This document shows positions 16,422-26,229 of a DNA stretch of 64,000 bases, piece after piece. The stretch covers positions 13,250 to 77,249 of the forward strand of contig CAKSQT010000001.1 of assembly GCA_934486755.1 (NCBI GenBank), in the 5' to 3' direction. The DNA is from an uncultured Eubacteriales bacterium. Lineage in GTDB: Bacteria; Bacillota; Clostridia; Oscillospirales; Acutalibacteraceae. The position numbers and the translations under genes are program-made. Within the stretch, counting starts at the first letter, position 1; each line of letters starts with the position of its first letter. The notes under the pieces are model-generated. The model did not search any database. It saw only the letters and a list, made by a program, of their open reading frames with translations, and was not told the origin of the DNA.

Positions 16422-18130
16422 AGTACCTCACCTCCGATTTGCTCGTATTTTTTCTGTTTTAAGTACTGCCACGCGAGAACCGCGGGGAACGCCAGCATAA
16501 GCACCGAAGCCGCAAGAATAATGCACAGAATGAGAATTATCTGCGGAACCTCGCTTATAACGGTTTTGGTCACCGTTTTTGCGCTGTCGCTGTTTGTATC
16601 GTTCTTGACCGCCGTATTTGCGGTCGATGAGCCGCTGTTATTATTACTGCCCGAAGACGCCGACGACGATGTTGCCTGCGACGGCTTAGTTACGGTTGAA
16701 GAATTGCCTTTTGAGTCGCCCGACGGGACGGTAAGAGTTGCTATTTTATCAAGCAGTTTTTCAAGCAGGCTCCTTCGCATTGCGAGCTTTTCACGCAGTG
16801 CCTCGGGCTGGGCGTCAATATCCGCAATGGCAAGCTCAATAGCGGTCTTGTCATAAACGGTTACGGTACGCTGGGTTATGGCAAGCACCTTTGCGTGCTT
16901 TTTAAGAAACTCCTGCTGCTGTTCAAGCAGAGCCTGCTCTGCCTCATCCTCGGCGGTGTATTTATTGACATAACCCATAAGCTCGCTCAAATGCTCGCGC
17001 TCGCTTTTGCCCAATTCCTGCGCTATGTCGGACATAAGGTCAAACGAGGTTATGGCTTCAACCACCATTGAGCCGTATTCCTTGTAGTTGCCCGCTATAT
17101 CGTTTTCGGTGGCTTCAAGCACCGTTTTGAAGTTCTCCTTAAACTCCTCGTATTCCTGAACCGCCTTTGAATACTTGCGCGCGTCGGCTTCAAGCTGTTT
17201 TATTTCAGCCTTTAACGAGTTTATCTTTTCTTTAACCGAGCTGTCCATACGGGCAAGCGCGGCGTCGCTCATCAAACCGAGTTCGTCTGACGCGGCGGTA
17301 ACCTCGGTCTTGTCGTTAAGCGTTACCTGACCCTCGGGAATTGCGAGTATGCGTTTATATTTTTCAACAAACGCGGCAATCGCCTTGTCTATTTCGGCGT
17401 AACCCGCGTTTTCCTGCGCCTTGTAATACCTTGTAGGCGCGGTGCGGTAGTATTCGTACAAATCGGGATAGGAATTAAAGAACGCCTTTATCTTTTCGTT
17501 TGTATACTTAGTGAATATCGCCTTTGCGGCGTCAATATCCGCCTTGGAGTCGGGATATTTTATTGTTTCGAGCTTTCTGTAAGCCGCAAGCTCATCTTCG
17601 GTAAACGTTATAGCGTTAATTACCACATTCACACCTGCCGCCGATATATCGCTTGTTATCTTTTTATTCTCGCTATCATACATAACAGCCGAAGTAATCT
17701 TAAACGCGCCGTTTATGTTGCTTTTGACCGTTTCGGCGGTGAAAAGCATATTGAATATATTGCCGTTTAAAACGGTGTTTTGCGCGGTGGTATCCCATAT
17801 CACCGTCACGGTTCCGCTTTTCGTATTGCAGGCGGACTGCGCAACGCCGTCCCTGTCCGCAATCAGACAGTCAACGCTGTTTTCCGCAAACGTGAATAAA
17901 TCAGGGTCATAGCTTAGTTTAAGCTGTAAAGAGCTTATGGCTTTGCTGTTCTGCACCGAAACCGAAACAGTCAGCTTTTCGCCGGGAGAAACGCTTGACA
18001 CGGCGGAACTTCCCTTGAAAGCGCCCACCGAAAGCACGGCGTCCGACGCGGCGTTTACGCCGACGGTGCCGAGCAATACGGAGGATACGAGAAATACCGT
18101 CAGAATCAGCGAAATAATCCTGTTTTTCAT
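16418..18130 (-). CDS. Membrane-anchored cohesin protein (mini-scaffoldin)
   Basis: A 570-residue protein with a signal peptide at 1-27. A cohesin-like domain at about 32-170 shows VSPGEKLTVSVSVQNSKAIS, LQLKLSYDPDLFTF, SGTVTVIWDT and IFNMLFTAE, the usual beta-strand pattern. Helical stalk segments fill about 175-470. A Ser/Gly/Asn linker (478-525) leads to one membrane segment (about 533-558) and a short basic cytoplasmic tail (KQKKYEQIGGEVL). The cohesin is therefore presented outside the cell on a stalk. A dockerin protein lies in the same operon, which makes a direct pairing likely. The match to cohesin is by pattern, not by search. A family 8 carbohydrate-binding-like fold is the main alternative. 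Confidence 0.8.
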   Translation of the reverse strand: MKNRIISLILTVFLVSSVLLGTVGVNAASDAVLSVGAFKGSSAVSSVSPGEKLTVSVSVQNSKAISSLQLKLSYDPDLFTFAENSVDCLIADRDGVAQSACNTKSGTVTVIWDTTAQNTVLNGNIFNMLFTAETVKSNINGAFKITSAVMYDSENKKITSDISAAGVNVVINAITFTEDELAAYRKLETIKYPDSKADIDAAKAIFTKYTNEKIKAFFNSYPDLYEYYRTAPTRYYKAQENAGYAEIDKAIAAFVEKYKRILAIPEGQVTLNDKTEVTAASDELGLMSDAALARMDSSVKEKINSLKAEIKQLEADARKYSKAVQEYEEFKENFKTVLEATENDIAGNYKEYGSMVVEAITSFDLMSDIAQELGKSEREHLSELMGYVNKYTAEDEAEQALLEQQQEFLKKHAKVLAITQRTVTVYDKTAIELAIADIDAQPEALREKLAMRRSLLEKLLDKIATLTVPSGDSKGNSSTVTKPSQATSSSASSGSNNNSGSSTANTAVKNDTNSDSAKTVTKTVISEVPQIILILCIILAASVLMLAFPAVLAWQYLKQKKYEQIGGEVL

Positions 18131-18183
18131 ACCCTTTTCCTTTCTTCGGACCGACAGAGGATTTCCGTCGGCCTAAATTTGCC

Positions 18184-18212
18184 TACCGATGGCGGCTTTG
18201 CCGCCATCGGTA
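18184..18212 (-). promoter_or_regulatory. Intergenic stem-loop after the solute-binding protein gene
   Basis: TACCGATGGCGGC and its perfect complement surround a 3-base loop, just after the stop codon of the solute-binding protein gene. No T run follows on the minus strand. Hairpins at this place commonly stabilise the upstream message or partly stop transcription, so that more binding protein is made than of the genes downstream. A second smaller stem (CCGAC...GTCGG) lies at about 18150-18172. Confidence 0.55.
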
Positions 18213-18224
18213 ACTGTGTTTATA

Positions 18225-19790
18225 CTATTTCTTGGACTTGATATATTCGTCCGCCTGTTTCTGGAATTCCTTGATTACGTCGTCAATTCCTGCCGACTTG
18301 ATTTTAGAATTCATTTCGTCGTAGGTGCTTTGATAATCCTTTATAACACCTGTGGTAAGCTGAGCTTCAAGCTCTTTATTTGTTGAGATGATGTTGCTCA
18401 TTTTAATATCAACGGGGGTCTGGTCGAAGCAGTAACCGTACATTACGCCCTTCTTAACCTTGGGCAGCTTGTTTTCAAAATAATCCTTACCGTAATCAAT
18501 GGTTGTCTGGTCATACGGATAAACCGCCGAGAACTTGAACATATTTCCTACCTGCCAGTTGGGTATGCCGTATTTTGAAGAAGAAGTTCCCTGACCTACA
18601 TAGTCGAACGCCTTAACAACGTTATCCGATGTTCTCTCATAATGGGTGCCCTCAATGCCGTATGCCAGCATATCGAGAATTTCTTTGCCCTCGTCGGTGC
18701 GGCAAAGTTCTATAAACTTCATCGCTCTTGCGGGGTTTTCGGCGGTTGAAGGAATTGTAAGATAGGTCATAAGCGAGCCTACGTTGTGGCTTGAAAGCAT
18801 ATCGTTTTCGGGGTTGTCAAGAACTACAACATACGGGTCGGATGTGCCTGCCATAGGAGCAATAACCCAATTTTCGTCCGCTCCCTTGCGTGAGCCGCGA
18901 AGACCGGCTATCTGTCCGGCATAATCAGATGTTCCGAAAGAGGTTCCCGTAAGAACGTCTTTGCTTATGTATCCGTCCTGGTACCATTTGTTCATCCACT
19001 TTATCCAGAGTTTAAATTCTTCGGTCTCGTGGAAGTCGATTATCTTTACCTTGTCGGAGGTCTGGTCAAAACAGATATTGGAGTTTTCGCCGCCGATAAA
19101 GGTGTATCCTCTTTTTGCGATGTTGTTTGAATAAAGCTCATCTGTGTTAAGCTGAATGAGCTTGCCCGCCGCCTTTGCCGCGCTCAAACCTTGGTCAAGC
19201 ACCTTATAGAAGCTTTCATCGGTATGCGGATTTGCGTGCGTCGCCGCAACGATAGCCGCGGTATCAAAATAGCTGAATACAGCCTGTGATATTTTAAGCG
19301 AGGTGGTTTCCTTTATATGATACTGGATATTCGGTATGCCGTAGAGCTTGCCGTTGTATTCGCCTGTATAATACTGGTCGGCGTAAATTCCCTCGCGTTC
19401 CTCCTTTACGGTAGGAGCGTATGTATCAATAAGGTCGTCAAGCTCAATGAATGAGTTTTTGGTTATCTCTTCAAGCAGGGAAAGGTTTAAGCCAAGGCTC
19501 GCTATATCAAAGCTGGTGTCGCCCGCCATCCAAAGCTGCCACTTATCGCTCAAACTGTCACATATAATTTCGAGCTTGGTGTTGGGGAGCTTCTTTTCCA
19601 CGAGTTTATTAAGCTCGTCGTTCACCATGCTGAGGTCTTTTTGCGGAGAGAAGTCGAAAACGAAGCGCAGAGTGACCTCCTTGCTTTCATCATCGGTGAA
19701 TTTTCCGCCAGATTTACTGCCGCAGCCCGCAAAGCAGGAAACAAGCAGCGCGATCGCCATTAAGATGCTTAATAATCTGAATTTTTTCAT
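18225..19790 (-). CDS. ABC transporter solute-binding lipoprotein (sugar type)
   Basis: A 521-residue lipoprotein with the lipobox LVSCFAGC-GSKSGG, so it is anchored outside the membrane. The protein follows the family 1 extracellular solute-binding fold, including an N-terminal VTLRFVFDFSPQKDLSM strand-helix and aromatic-rich central segments. Its length of about 520 residues matches the LplA type that binds oligosaccharides or uronates rather than the shorter monosaccharide binders. GGAG lies 7 bases before the ATG. The two permease genes lie directly upstream. No ATPase gene is nearby, which is normal because such systems share one MsmX-like ATPase encoded elsewhere. Confidence 0.9.
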   Translation of the reverse strand: MKKFRLLSILMAIALLVSCFAGCGSKSGGKFTDDESKEVTLRFVFDFSPQKDLSMVNDELNKLVEKKLPNTKLEIICDSLSDKWQLWMAGDTSFDIASLGLNLSLLEEITKNSFIELDDLIDTYAPTVKEEREGIYADQYYTGEYNGKLYGIPNIQYHIKETTSLKISQAVFSYFDTAAIVAATHANPHTDESFYKVLDQGLSAAKAAGKLIQLNTDELYSNNIAKRGYTFIGGENSNICFDQTSDKVKIIDFHETEEFKLWIKWMNKWYQDGYISKDVLTGTSFGTSDYAGQIAGLRGSRKGADENWVIAPMAGTSDPYVVVLDNPENDMLSSHNVGSLMTYLTIPSTAENPARAMKFIELCRTDEGKEILDMLAYGIEGTHYERTSDNVVKAFDYVGQGTSSSKYGIPNWQVGNMFKFSAVYPYDQTTIDYGKDYFENKLPKVKKGVMYGYCFDQTPVDIKMSNIISTNKELEAQLTTGVIKDYQSTYDEMNSKIKSAGIDDVIKEFQKQADEYIKSKK

Positions 19791-19832
19791 TGTAATACTC
19801 CAATCTGCCGAAAACGGCGGTTTTATAATTTT

Positions 19833-20750
19833 TTATCCCTTTACGGAACCTATCATCATTCCCTTTGAGTAATACTTCTGGAAGAACGGGAACGCAATCA
19901 TCATCGGAAGCGCCGCGAGAACGCATATCGCAAATTTAAGCGTTTCATTCGGCAGGGTTTTTATCATATCGAGGTAGCCTGGTATATTCTGCATTGTCTG
20001 CTTTATCATATCCGACTCTTGCAGAACCTTTTGAAGCATATACTGCAAGGTGTAAAGGTCCTTGTTGGTGATATAGTAAAGACTTGTTTCGTAATCGTTC
20101 CAACGTCCGAGCAGTCCAAAGAGATAATAGGTTGCCAAAATCGGTTTTGAAAGCGGAATTACTATTTTAACAAGTATCTGGAATTCGCTTGCACCGTCGA
20201 GCGACGCCGACTCTATAAGCGATGTCGGAAGTTGCTTAAAGAAGGTTCTGAAAATGAAAATCGTGTATGCGCCTATCGTCCAGTTGAAGAAATATACCCA
20301 CATATTATCCTGCAAGCCGAGATATTGTGTGCGGACTATGTATCCTGGAACAAGTCCGCCGCTGAAAAACATTGTAACTATCAAATAGGTGTTTACAAAC
20401 TTCTTATAAGCAAATCCCTCGCGCGCGAGTGCGTATCCGCACATTGCCATAACAAAAACGCTTATGAGCGTAACGCCGAAGGCGTAAATCAATGTTACCT
20501 TGTACGCGTTTATCATAGTCATAGGAGAAGCGAAGACAAATTCAAACGCCGTTAAAACAAATTTTTTCGGTATAAACCTGAATCCGTATTCAAGCACGTC
20601 TGCCTCAGACGAGAAGGCTACCGAAAACAAGAGCAGCATCGGCACTATAAATATCACCGACAAAAGTATGAAGAAGGCGTAAATAAAAACTTTATAGTTT
20701 AAAATCTTTTTACGCAGGGGACTTTTTTTGCGAATGGTTTTATCAGACAT
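19833..20750 (-). CDS. ABC transporter permease, LplC/MalG type
   Basis: A 305-residue inner-membrane permease with six predicted membrane segments. The EAA loop reads ESASLDGASEFQILVKIVIPLSKPIL (about residues 185-210), the contact site for the ATPase. I chose the ATG at 20750 because AAAGGAGG lies 8 bases upstream; an in-frame GTG three codons earlier overlaps that site. It sits between the second permease (15 bases upstream) and the solute-binding gene. With them it forms a carbohydrate importer of the CUT1 type, likely for oligosaccharides released by the surface enzymes. Confidence 0.93.
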   Translation of the reverse strand: MSDKTIRKKSPLRKKILNYKVFIYAFFILLSVIFIVPMLLLFSVAFSSEADVLEYGFRFIPKKFVLTAFEFVFASPMTMINAYKVTLIYAFGVTLISVFVMAMCGYALAREGFAYKKFVNTYLIVTMFFSGGLVPGYIVRTQYLGLQDNMWVYFFNWTIGAYTIFIFRTFFKQLPTSLIESASLDGASEFQILVKIVIPLSKPILATYYLFGLLGRWNDYETSLYYITNKDLYTLQYMLQKVLQESDMIKQTMQNIPGYLDMIKTLPNETLKFAICVLAALPMMIAFPFFQKYYSKGMMIGSVKG

Positions 20751-20765
20751 TTTCGGCACCTCCTT

Positions 20766-21692
20766 TTAAAGTAATGCGCTTTCTTCGTCCAGTTTTTTGA
20801 CGAAGAAGTTTGAAAGCATAAGGCAGATAAATCCTACAACCGACTGGAACAGACCTACCGCCGCCGTTACGCCCATTTTGCCCGATTTAAGACCTCTGAG
20901 CAAATAGGTCGGGAGTATATCGGTAACGCTGTAAAGCGCCGCGGAGTCCATCGGAACCTGATAGAAAAGGCCGAGGTTGCCGCCGAGTATGCCCGCCATT
21001 GAGGTTATTATCATAAACGCGATTATCGGCTTGATAGAGGGCAGAGAAATATGTATCACCTGCTTGAAGTGCGACGCGCCGTCAAGCTCCGCCGCCTCGA
21101 AAAGCTGGTGGTCTATTCCCATTAAAGAAGCATAATACAAAAGACAACCCATACCGATAGTCTGCCATTCCTGCGTTACAAGGAGTATAAGCGGCCAGTA
21201 TTTAGGCTCGTTATACCACGCTATCGCCTCGCCGCCGAGATTTGTTATTACCGAATTTAAAATTCCGCTTTTATAGTTAAGGAACGCATAAACGATATAC
21301 GCCATAATAACCCACGAAATATTACTCGGCATAGCCATTGTCGTCTGGAAGAATTTAAGCGCGCCCCTGCTGTTTATCTCATACATAAGGAGGGCGATTA
21401 TTATTCCGAGCAGCATAGAAACCAACTGGAAAAGTATGTGGTATCCTATTGTGTTGCGGATGACCCTGAACGCGTCGGACGATTTAAAGAAGTATTCAAA
21501 ATTTTCAAAACCGACAAACGGGGAAGCAAATTTATCCCTGTAATTGAAGTTTTGGAAAGCCACGACCACGCCGAAAATAGGCAGATAGTGGAACACAAGC
21601 AGCCATAACAACGCAGGAAGCGCCAACAAAAGCAAGGGCAGGCTTGTTATGTACTTGTTAGGTTTTTTCTGTAACGGTGATTTTTCACCCAT
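20766..21692 (-). CDS. ABC transporter permease, LplB type
   Basis: A 308-residue permease with six predicted membrane segments and the EAA loop FEAAELDGASHFKQVIHISLPSIKPI. The N-terminal lead PLQKKPNKYITSLPLLLLALPALLWLLVFHYLPIFG is characteristic of the LplB/ManX-like group. The start is not certain. ATG at 21692 overlaps the upstream stop codon by 8 bases and has GGGGG 9 bases before it; in-frame ATGs at 21701 and 21725 are also possible. It pairs with the permease at 19833-20750 to form the membrane channel. Confidence 0.92.
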   Translation of the reverse strand: MGEKSPLQKKPNKYITSLPLLLLALPALLWLLVFHYLPIFGVVVAFQNFNYRDKFASPFVGFENFEYFFKSSDAFRVIRNTIGYHILFQLVSMLLGIIIALLMYEINSRGALKFFQTTMAMPSNISWVIMAYIVYAFLNYKSGILNSVITNLGGEAIAWYNEPKYWPLILLVTQEWQTIGMGCLLYYASLMGIDHQLFEAAELDGASHFKQVIHISLPSIKPIIAFMIITSMAGILGGNLGLFYQVPMDSAALYSVTDILPTYLLRGLKSGKMGVTAAVGLFQSVVGFICLMLSNFFVKKLDEESALL

Positions 21693-23502
21693 TTTGCTCA
21701 TCCCCCGTATTTTCCTCGTCCCCATCTGTTATATCCACTCCTGTAAGAGCCCTTTTCTTTCTGAAAAAGTAGATACACAGCAGGACATTCATTGCAAGTA
21801 TTACCGCTATAAGCGCAATAAGTATTATTACTATGACTTTTTCCGATGTTGTAAGCGCGCGGCTGCTCACACTCTGGTCAGCCATATCCTTTACCGCCTC
21901 GTAAGCCTCTTTGAGCTTGGAGACGATCTTGGAAGAAATAAACGTGTTGTGCGCCTCGTCAAGGAATGTGTAATCGTCGTATATTTCAAGAACATTGTCC
22001 CTGTCCGCCGCTTTCAGCTTGCCGACGTCAGGGAGCGCCTTTACCCTTTTTACAATGTCGGGTATTATGAGCAGACACATTGAGTCGTAGCACTTTGTCA
22101 TCTTAGCGACCAGCTCGGCGGGTATCTCGTTGTATTCCGCGTCGGTTAGCTTATCAAAGGCACGTTTTACCTTCTTTACCTCGTCCTTGTCTTTAAGGGT
22201 GAGTTTTTCCGCCTCGGGAAGTTTTTCTATTTCGGCAACCAGTTCGCTTACGCTTATTACCGTTTCTTCGGAGGAATCAGAGCTTCCCTGTTCCTGTGAA
22301 GTTCCGTCCGTACCTGTGCTTTCGCTCGGTACGACCTCGGAAACAGCGCCGGGCGTATAAGCCGCGCCGTCGGTAATATAGGCAAAGTTTGCCTTGACCG
22401 ATTCTGCCGCCGCCGTTACCTGCGCCGCGGAAACCTTTGCAAACTTAGGCTGGTTTCCGTTGCCCGCAAAGCCGCAGTCGTTTGCTGTATACATAGCCGA
22501 CGCGTCGCCGATTTCGGAAGCGCTTTTAATTTGAACGTTTGAATAACACTTTGTTAGCGTTACCGAAGCGTCCTTACAGCTGTTTGTAAAAGGCGCCAAG
22601 TCGGAAGTGCCGATACAAACGGCGTTTTCAATTTCCGCGCCTTCTCCTATGCTGCCCGTAAATCCGCCGCAGGAGCTGAGGTCGGAAGTATACGTAAATA
22701 CGTACGAACCCTCGGCAAGAACGTTTTTAACGCTGCCGCCTGATATACTGCCGATAAACAGACCCTGATTCCAGAAGCCTGCTCCCTTTATTTCAACATT
22801 TGAATAGCAGTTCTCAACGATACAGTTGCTGACGCGCCCCACAAGTCCGCCCGTGTTATTTGCGCGGGAAGTAACGCTGCCCGTAACGCCGCAACCTGAA
22901 ATATAAGTATCCTCGGCATAGGTTACCAAAACGGCTGTACCCATTTCATCTCCCTGACCGGGATTTAACGAATGGTCGGGGTTCATTTGGTGCTGACCCA
23001 AAACGTTGCTTGTTATCTTCGCGCCCAAAACATAAATATTTTCAAGTGACGCGCTTGTTGTAGCACCGAACAGAGCCGCCTCCCACTTGTTATTATTCTT
23101 AACATAGTTAGCGTAACCGCTGTTGTTCTTAACCTGATGGGCGGCACCGTTATTGTTGTCAATTTTCAAGTTTTTAATTATGTATTTCGGCGTTCCGTCG
23201 CTGTTAAGTTCGCAGGTGAAACTGCCCGTAAACGGCTTTGCCATAGTTCCTATCGGCTGAAACGCCGAGGAAAACGACGACATATCCACCGTGTTTGACA
23301 GCTTGTAGTGAGCGGAAAGATTGTTTCTCATTCCGTCAAGCTGTTCGGGTGTTTCCACCAAATACGGCGACTCTTTTGTACCGTTGCCGTTATACGCCAC
23401 AGCCGCGCTTGCCGAAAACGACGCCGTGAAAATGCTTAAAACAATGCAGATGCACAACGCCAAGGAAAGTGAACTGACTGTCGCTTTTTGTTTATAATGC
23501 AT
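21685..23502 (-). CDS. Membrane-anchored surface protein with GLUG/beta-helix domain
   Basis: A 605-residue protein with a signal peptide at 1-33. The domain at about 36-375 begins NGTKESPYLVETPEQLDGM and has the repeated turns typical of GLUG-type beta-helices. After a Ser/Glu linker (385-410), helical stalk segments follow (KLTLKDKDEVKKVKRAFDKLTDAEYNEI; KLKAADRDNVLEIYDDYTFLDEAH). A membrane helix at about 552-575 precedes an acidic cytoplasmic tail. It is the first gene of the transporter/cohesin/dockerin operon. The layout, ectodomain, stalk, single membrane helix, is the same as in the cohesin protein four genes downstream. A sugar-capture or adhesion role is an inference. AAAGGGG precedes the ATG. 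Confidence 0.83.
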   Translation of the reverse strand: MHYKQKATVSSLSLALCICIVLSIFTASFSASAAVAYNGNGTKESPYLVETPEQLDGMRNNLSAHYKLSNTVDMSSFSSAFQPIGTMAKPFTGSFTCELNSDGTPKYIIKNLKIDNNNGAAHQVKNNSGYANYVKNNNKWEAALFGATTSASLENIYVLGAKITSNVLGQHQMNPDHSLNPGQGDEMGTAVLVTYAEDTYISGCGVTGSVTSRANNTGGLVGRVSNCIVENCYSNVEIKGAGFWNQGLFIGSISGGSVKNVLAEGSYVFTYTSDLSSCGGFTGSIGEGAEIENAVCIGTSDLAPFTNSCKDASVTLTKCYSNVQIKSASEIGDASAMYTANDCGFAGNGNQPKFAKVSAAQVTAAAESVKANFAYITDGAAYTPGAVSEVVPSESTGTDGTSQEQGSSDSSEETVISVSELVAEIEKLPEAEKLTLKDKDEVKKVKRAFDKLTDAEYNEIPAELVAKMTKCYDSMCLLIIPDIVKRVKALPDVGKLKAADRDNVLEIYDDYTFLDEAHNTFISSKIVSKLKEAYEAVKDMADQSVSSRALTTSEKVIVIILIALIAVILAMNVLLCIYFFRKKRALTGVDITDGDEENTGDEQNG

Positions 23503-23655
23503 AACTATACCCCTTTCATTATTTACATTTTAATTATAAAATCAGCAATTCTTACCCGCAACCTATAAGAATTTGATACATATCAAATAATTTGATACCG
23601 TTGCAATTAGTATATTATTCTTAAATAATTTCAATAATAAATTTGTAAAAAGGAC

Positions 23656-23684
23656 TTGAAAAATACCCCAAGGGGGTATATAAT
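23656..23684 (+). promoter_or_regulatory. CsoR-regulated promoter with palindromic operator
   Basis: TTGAAA (23656-23661) and TATAAT (23679-23684) are separated by exactly 17 bases. Inside that spacer lies ATACCCC-AAG-GGGGTAT (23663-23679), a palindrome of the type bound by CsoR copper repressors. The csoR gene itself is the second gene of the operon, so the circuit is autoregulated. Copper binding would release CsoR and switch on efflux. Confidence 0.88.
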
Positions 23685-23706
23685 AACCGTGAAAGGAGCG
23701 CTTACA

Positions 23707-25923
23707 TTGAAAAATGAAACATATATAATAAGCGGTATGTCGTGTGCCGCGTGTTCAAGTTCGGTTCAACGTGTAGTTTCGCGGCTTGACGGAGTCAGCG
23801 AATGTGACGTAAACTTAATAACCCAAAAAATGACGGTTACGTATGACGAACAAAAAACGGGACCCGACGACTTTGTACGGGTTGTTGAGAAGGCAGGCTT
23901 CGGAATATCGGCTGAAAATAAAAAAGCCGAGAAACCGAAATCGCCAGACAAAAAGAAGGACGGTATGCTCGCGTCTATAATAACCGCGTCGGTTTTGAGC
24001 GCCGTTCTGCTCTATATTTCTATGGGGCAAATGCTGTTTGACGGGCTTCCTATCCCGAAAATTATCAGTATGAGCGGCAACCCGTATAATTTTGCCATAA
24101 CACAGCTTTTGCTGACCTTGCCCGTAATGTTCATCGGCAGGCGTTTCTTCACAAAGGGCTTTTCCCTGCTGTTTCGCGGCAGACCGAATATGGACTCGCT
24201 CGTTGCGGTGGGTTCGGGCGCGTCGTTTATTTACAGCCTTGTTATGACCTATCTTATAGGGTCTAACCACCACGCGGTTCACAGTCTTTATTACGAATCA
24301 GTTGCGGTGGTTATAACGCTTGTTATGCTCGGCAGATATTTTGAGGAGCTGAGCAAGAAAAAGACGGCAGGAGCGATAGAAAAACTTATAAAGCTATCCC
24401 CCGATACCGCAACGGTAATAAAAGACGGCAAAGAATTTGAAATGCCGCTTGAAAGCATATCGGCAGGCGATCTGCTTTTGGTAAAGCCCGGCGCTAAGAT
24501 ACCGCTTGACGGACAGGTTGAAAAGGGCGAAAGCAGCGCCGACGAATCAATGCTGACAGGCGAGAGCCTGCCCGTTGAGAAAAGCGAGGGCAGCTTTGTT
24601 ACAGGCGGCAGTCTTAACCTTAACGGCGTGCTTTATGTAAGAGTGACAAGAACGGGCGACGACACCACGCTTGCCAAAATAATCAAGTTCGTGGAGGACG
24701 CGCAGAATAAAAAAGCGCCTATTTCAAAGACCGCCGATAAGGTTGCGGGATTTTTCGTACCTGCCGTTATGGCTATTGCGGTAATCGCGGCGGCGGTATG
24801 GCTTATATCGGGTCAAAATCTTGCGTTTGCGCTTAAAGTATTCACGGGTGTGCTGGTAATCGCCTGCCCGTGCGCTCTGGGACTTGCCACACCGACCGCA
24901 ATTATGGTGGGAACGGGGCTGGGAGCCTCAAACGGTATACTGATAAGAAACGGCGAGGCGCTTGAAACCACCCACAAGACCAAGGTTGCGGTTTTTGACA
25001 AAACGGGTACCGTTACCGAGGGCAAGCCTTCGGTTACCGATATAATTTCAGAGAACAAAGAAACGTTGCTTAAAACCGCGGCGGCGGTAGAGGCGGCGTC
25101 CGACCACCCGCTCGCAAACGCCGTTACCGATTACGCAAAGGCAGAAGGGCTGTCCTCCGACGAAAGACCAGAAGAATTTGAAAATATACCAGGCCGAGGA
25201 ATATCCGCAAAACTTAACGGCGAAAAAGTTCTCTTAGGTAATATACAGCTTCTAAGCGACAACGGTGTATCAGCCGACTCAGCCGCCGCGGACAAGCTCT
25301 CGGCAGAGGGAAAATCGGTAATATTTGTTGCGAAAAACGGCGAATTGCTCGGAATAATAGGAATTGCGGACAGGGTAAAACCGACCTCCGCCGCCGCTTT
25401 TGAACGTCTTAAAAAACTCGGCGTTAAAACCGTTATACTTTCAGGCGACAACAAAATTTGCGCCGAATATACGGCGGGGCTTGTCGGCGCAGACGAGGTC
25501 TATGCAGGCGTGCTGCCAGAGCAGAAGGCTCAAAAGGTAGCCGAGCTTAAACAAAAATACGGCGAAGTAATGATGATAGGCGACGGAATTAACGACGCGC
25601 CTGCCCTTGCCGCCGCCGACATCGGCTGTGCTATCGGTTCGGGCAGCGATATTGCCATTGAATCCGCCGACATAGTGCTTATGAAAAACGACCCGACCGA
25701 CGTAGCAAGGGCGATACGCCTGAGCCGCCTTACGATAACCAATATAAAGGAAAATCTTTTCTGGGCGTTTTGCTACAACACCGTGTGCATACCCGTTGCG
25801 GCGGGCGTGCTTTACGCCTTCGGCGGACCGCTTTTAAGTCCGATGATTGCGGGTCTTGCAATGTCTTTGAGTTCGGTATGCGTTGTGTGCAACGCTTTAA
25901 GACTGAGGGGTAAAAAGCTATGA
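23707..25923 (+). CDS. copA: Copper-exporting P1B-type ATPase
   Basis: A 738-residue P-type ATPase that pumps Cu(I) out of the cell. It has one N-terminal metal-binding domain (MSCAACSS, Cys 13 and 16), the transport motif CPC (about 386-388), the phosphorylation site DKTGT (Asp about 431), HP in DHPLANAV, and GDGIND near the C-terminus. I chose the TTG start at 23707 because AAAGGAG lies 8 bases before it, and an earlier in-frame start would lie inside the promoter. The stop overlaps the csoR start by 4 bases. Control is by the CsoR operator just upstream. Confidence 0.96.
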   Translation: MKNETYIISGMSCAACSSSVQRVVSRLDGVSECDVNLITQKMTVTYDEQKTGPDDFVRVVEKAGFGISAENKKAEKPKSPDKKKDGMLASIITASVLSAVLLYISMGQMLFDGLPIPKIISMSGNPYNFAITQLLLTLPVMFIGRRFFTKGFSLLFRGRPNMDSLVAVGSGASFIYSLVMTYLIGSNHHAVHSLYYESVAVVITLVMLGRYFEELSKKKTAGAIEKLIKLSPDTATVIKDGKEFEMPLESISAGDLLLVKPGAKIPLDGQVEKGESSADESMLTGESLPVEKSEGSFVTGGSLNLNGVLYVRVTRTGDDTTLAKIIKFVEDAQNKKAPISKTADKVAGFFVPAVMAIAVIAAAVWLISGQNLAFALKVFTGVLVIACPCALGLATPTAIMVGTGLGASNGILIRNGEALETTHKTKVAVFDKTGTVTEGKPSVTDIISENKETLLKTAAAVEAASDHPLANAVTDYAKAEGLSSDERPEEFENIPGRGISAKLNGEKVLLGNIQLLSDNGVSADSAAADKLSAEGKSVIFVAKNGELLGIIGIADRVKPTSAAAFERLKKLGVKTVILSGDNKICAEYTAGLVGADEVYAGVLPEQKAQKVAELKQKYGEVMMIGDGINDAPALAAADIGCAIGSGSDIAIESADIVLMKNDPTDVARAIRLSRLTITNIKENLFWAFCYNTVCIPVAAGVLYAFGGPLLSPMIAGLAMSLSSVCVVCNALRLRGKKL

Positions 25924-26219
25924 GCGAATGTAACTGCTGCGCCAAGAAAAAGCACCGAAACGAGGAGGAGTACCGCACCCTTATAAACCGCCTTAACCGA
26001 ATTGAGGGTCAGGTCAGGGGAATTAAAGGAATGGTTGAGAACGACGCTTACTGCACCGATATACTTACTCAGGTATCGGCAATCCAAGCGGCTCTCAACG
26101 CATTCAACAAACAGCTACTTTCAAACCACATACACACCTGTGTGTTTGAGGGAATAAAAAACGGCGATAGCGAGGTCGTTGACGAACTCGTGACCGCCAT
26201 ACAAAAATTGATGAAATGA
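25920..26219 (+). CDS. csoR: Copper-sensing transcriptional repressor
   Basis: A 99-residue all-helical repressor of the CsoR/RcnR family (DUF156), with the diagnostic [18 protein letters not shown] helix. The Cu(I) ligands Cys45, His70 and Cys74 are present, which marks it as a copper rather than nickel sensor. It has an extra Cys-rich N-terminus (CNCC at 4-7) that may bind metal. Translation is coupled to copA by a 4-base overlap. It would bind the palindrome at 23663-23679. Confidence 0.95.
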   Translation: MSECNCCAKKKHRNEEEYRTLINRLNRIEGQVRGIKGMVENDAYCTDILTQVSAIQAALNAFNKQLLSNHIHTCVFEGIKNGDSEVVDELVTAIQKLMK

Positions 26220-26229
26220 GGAAACAAAA

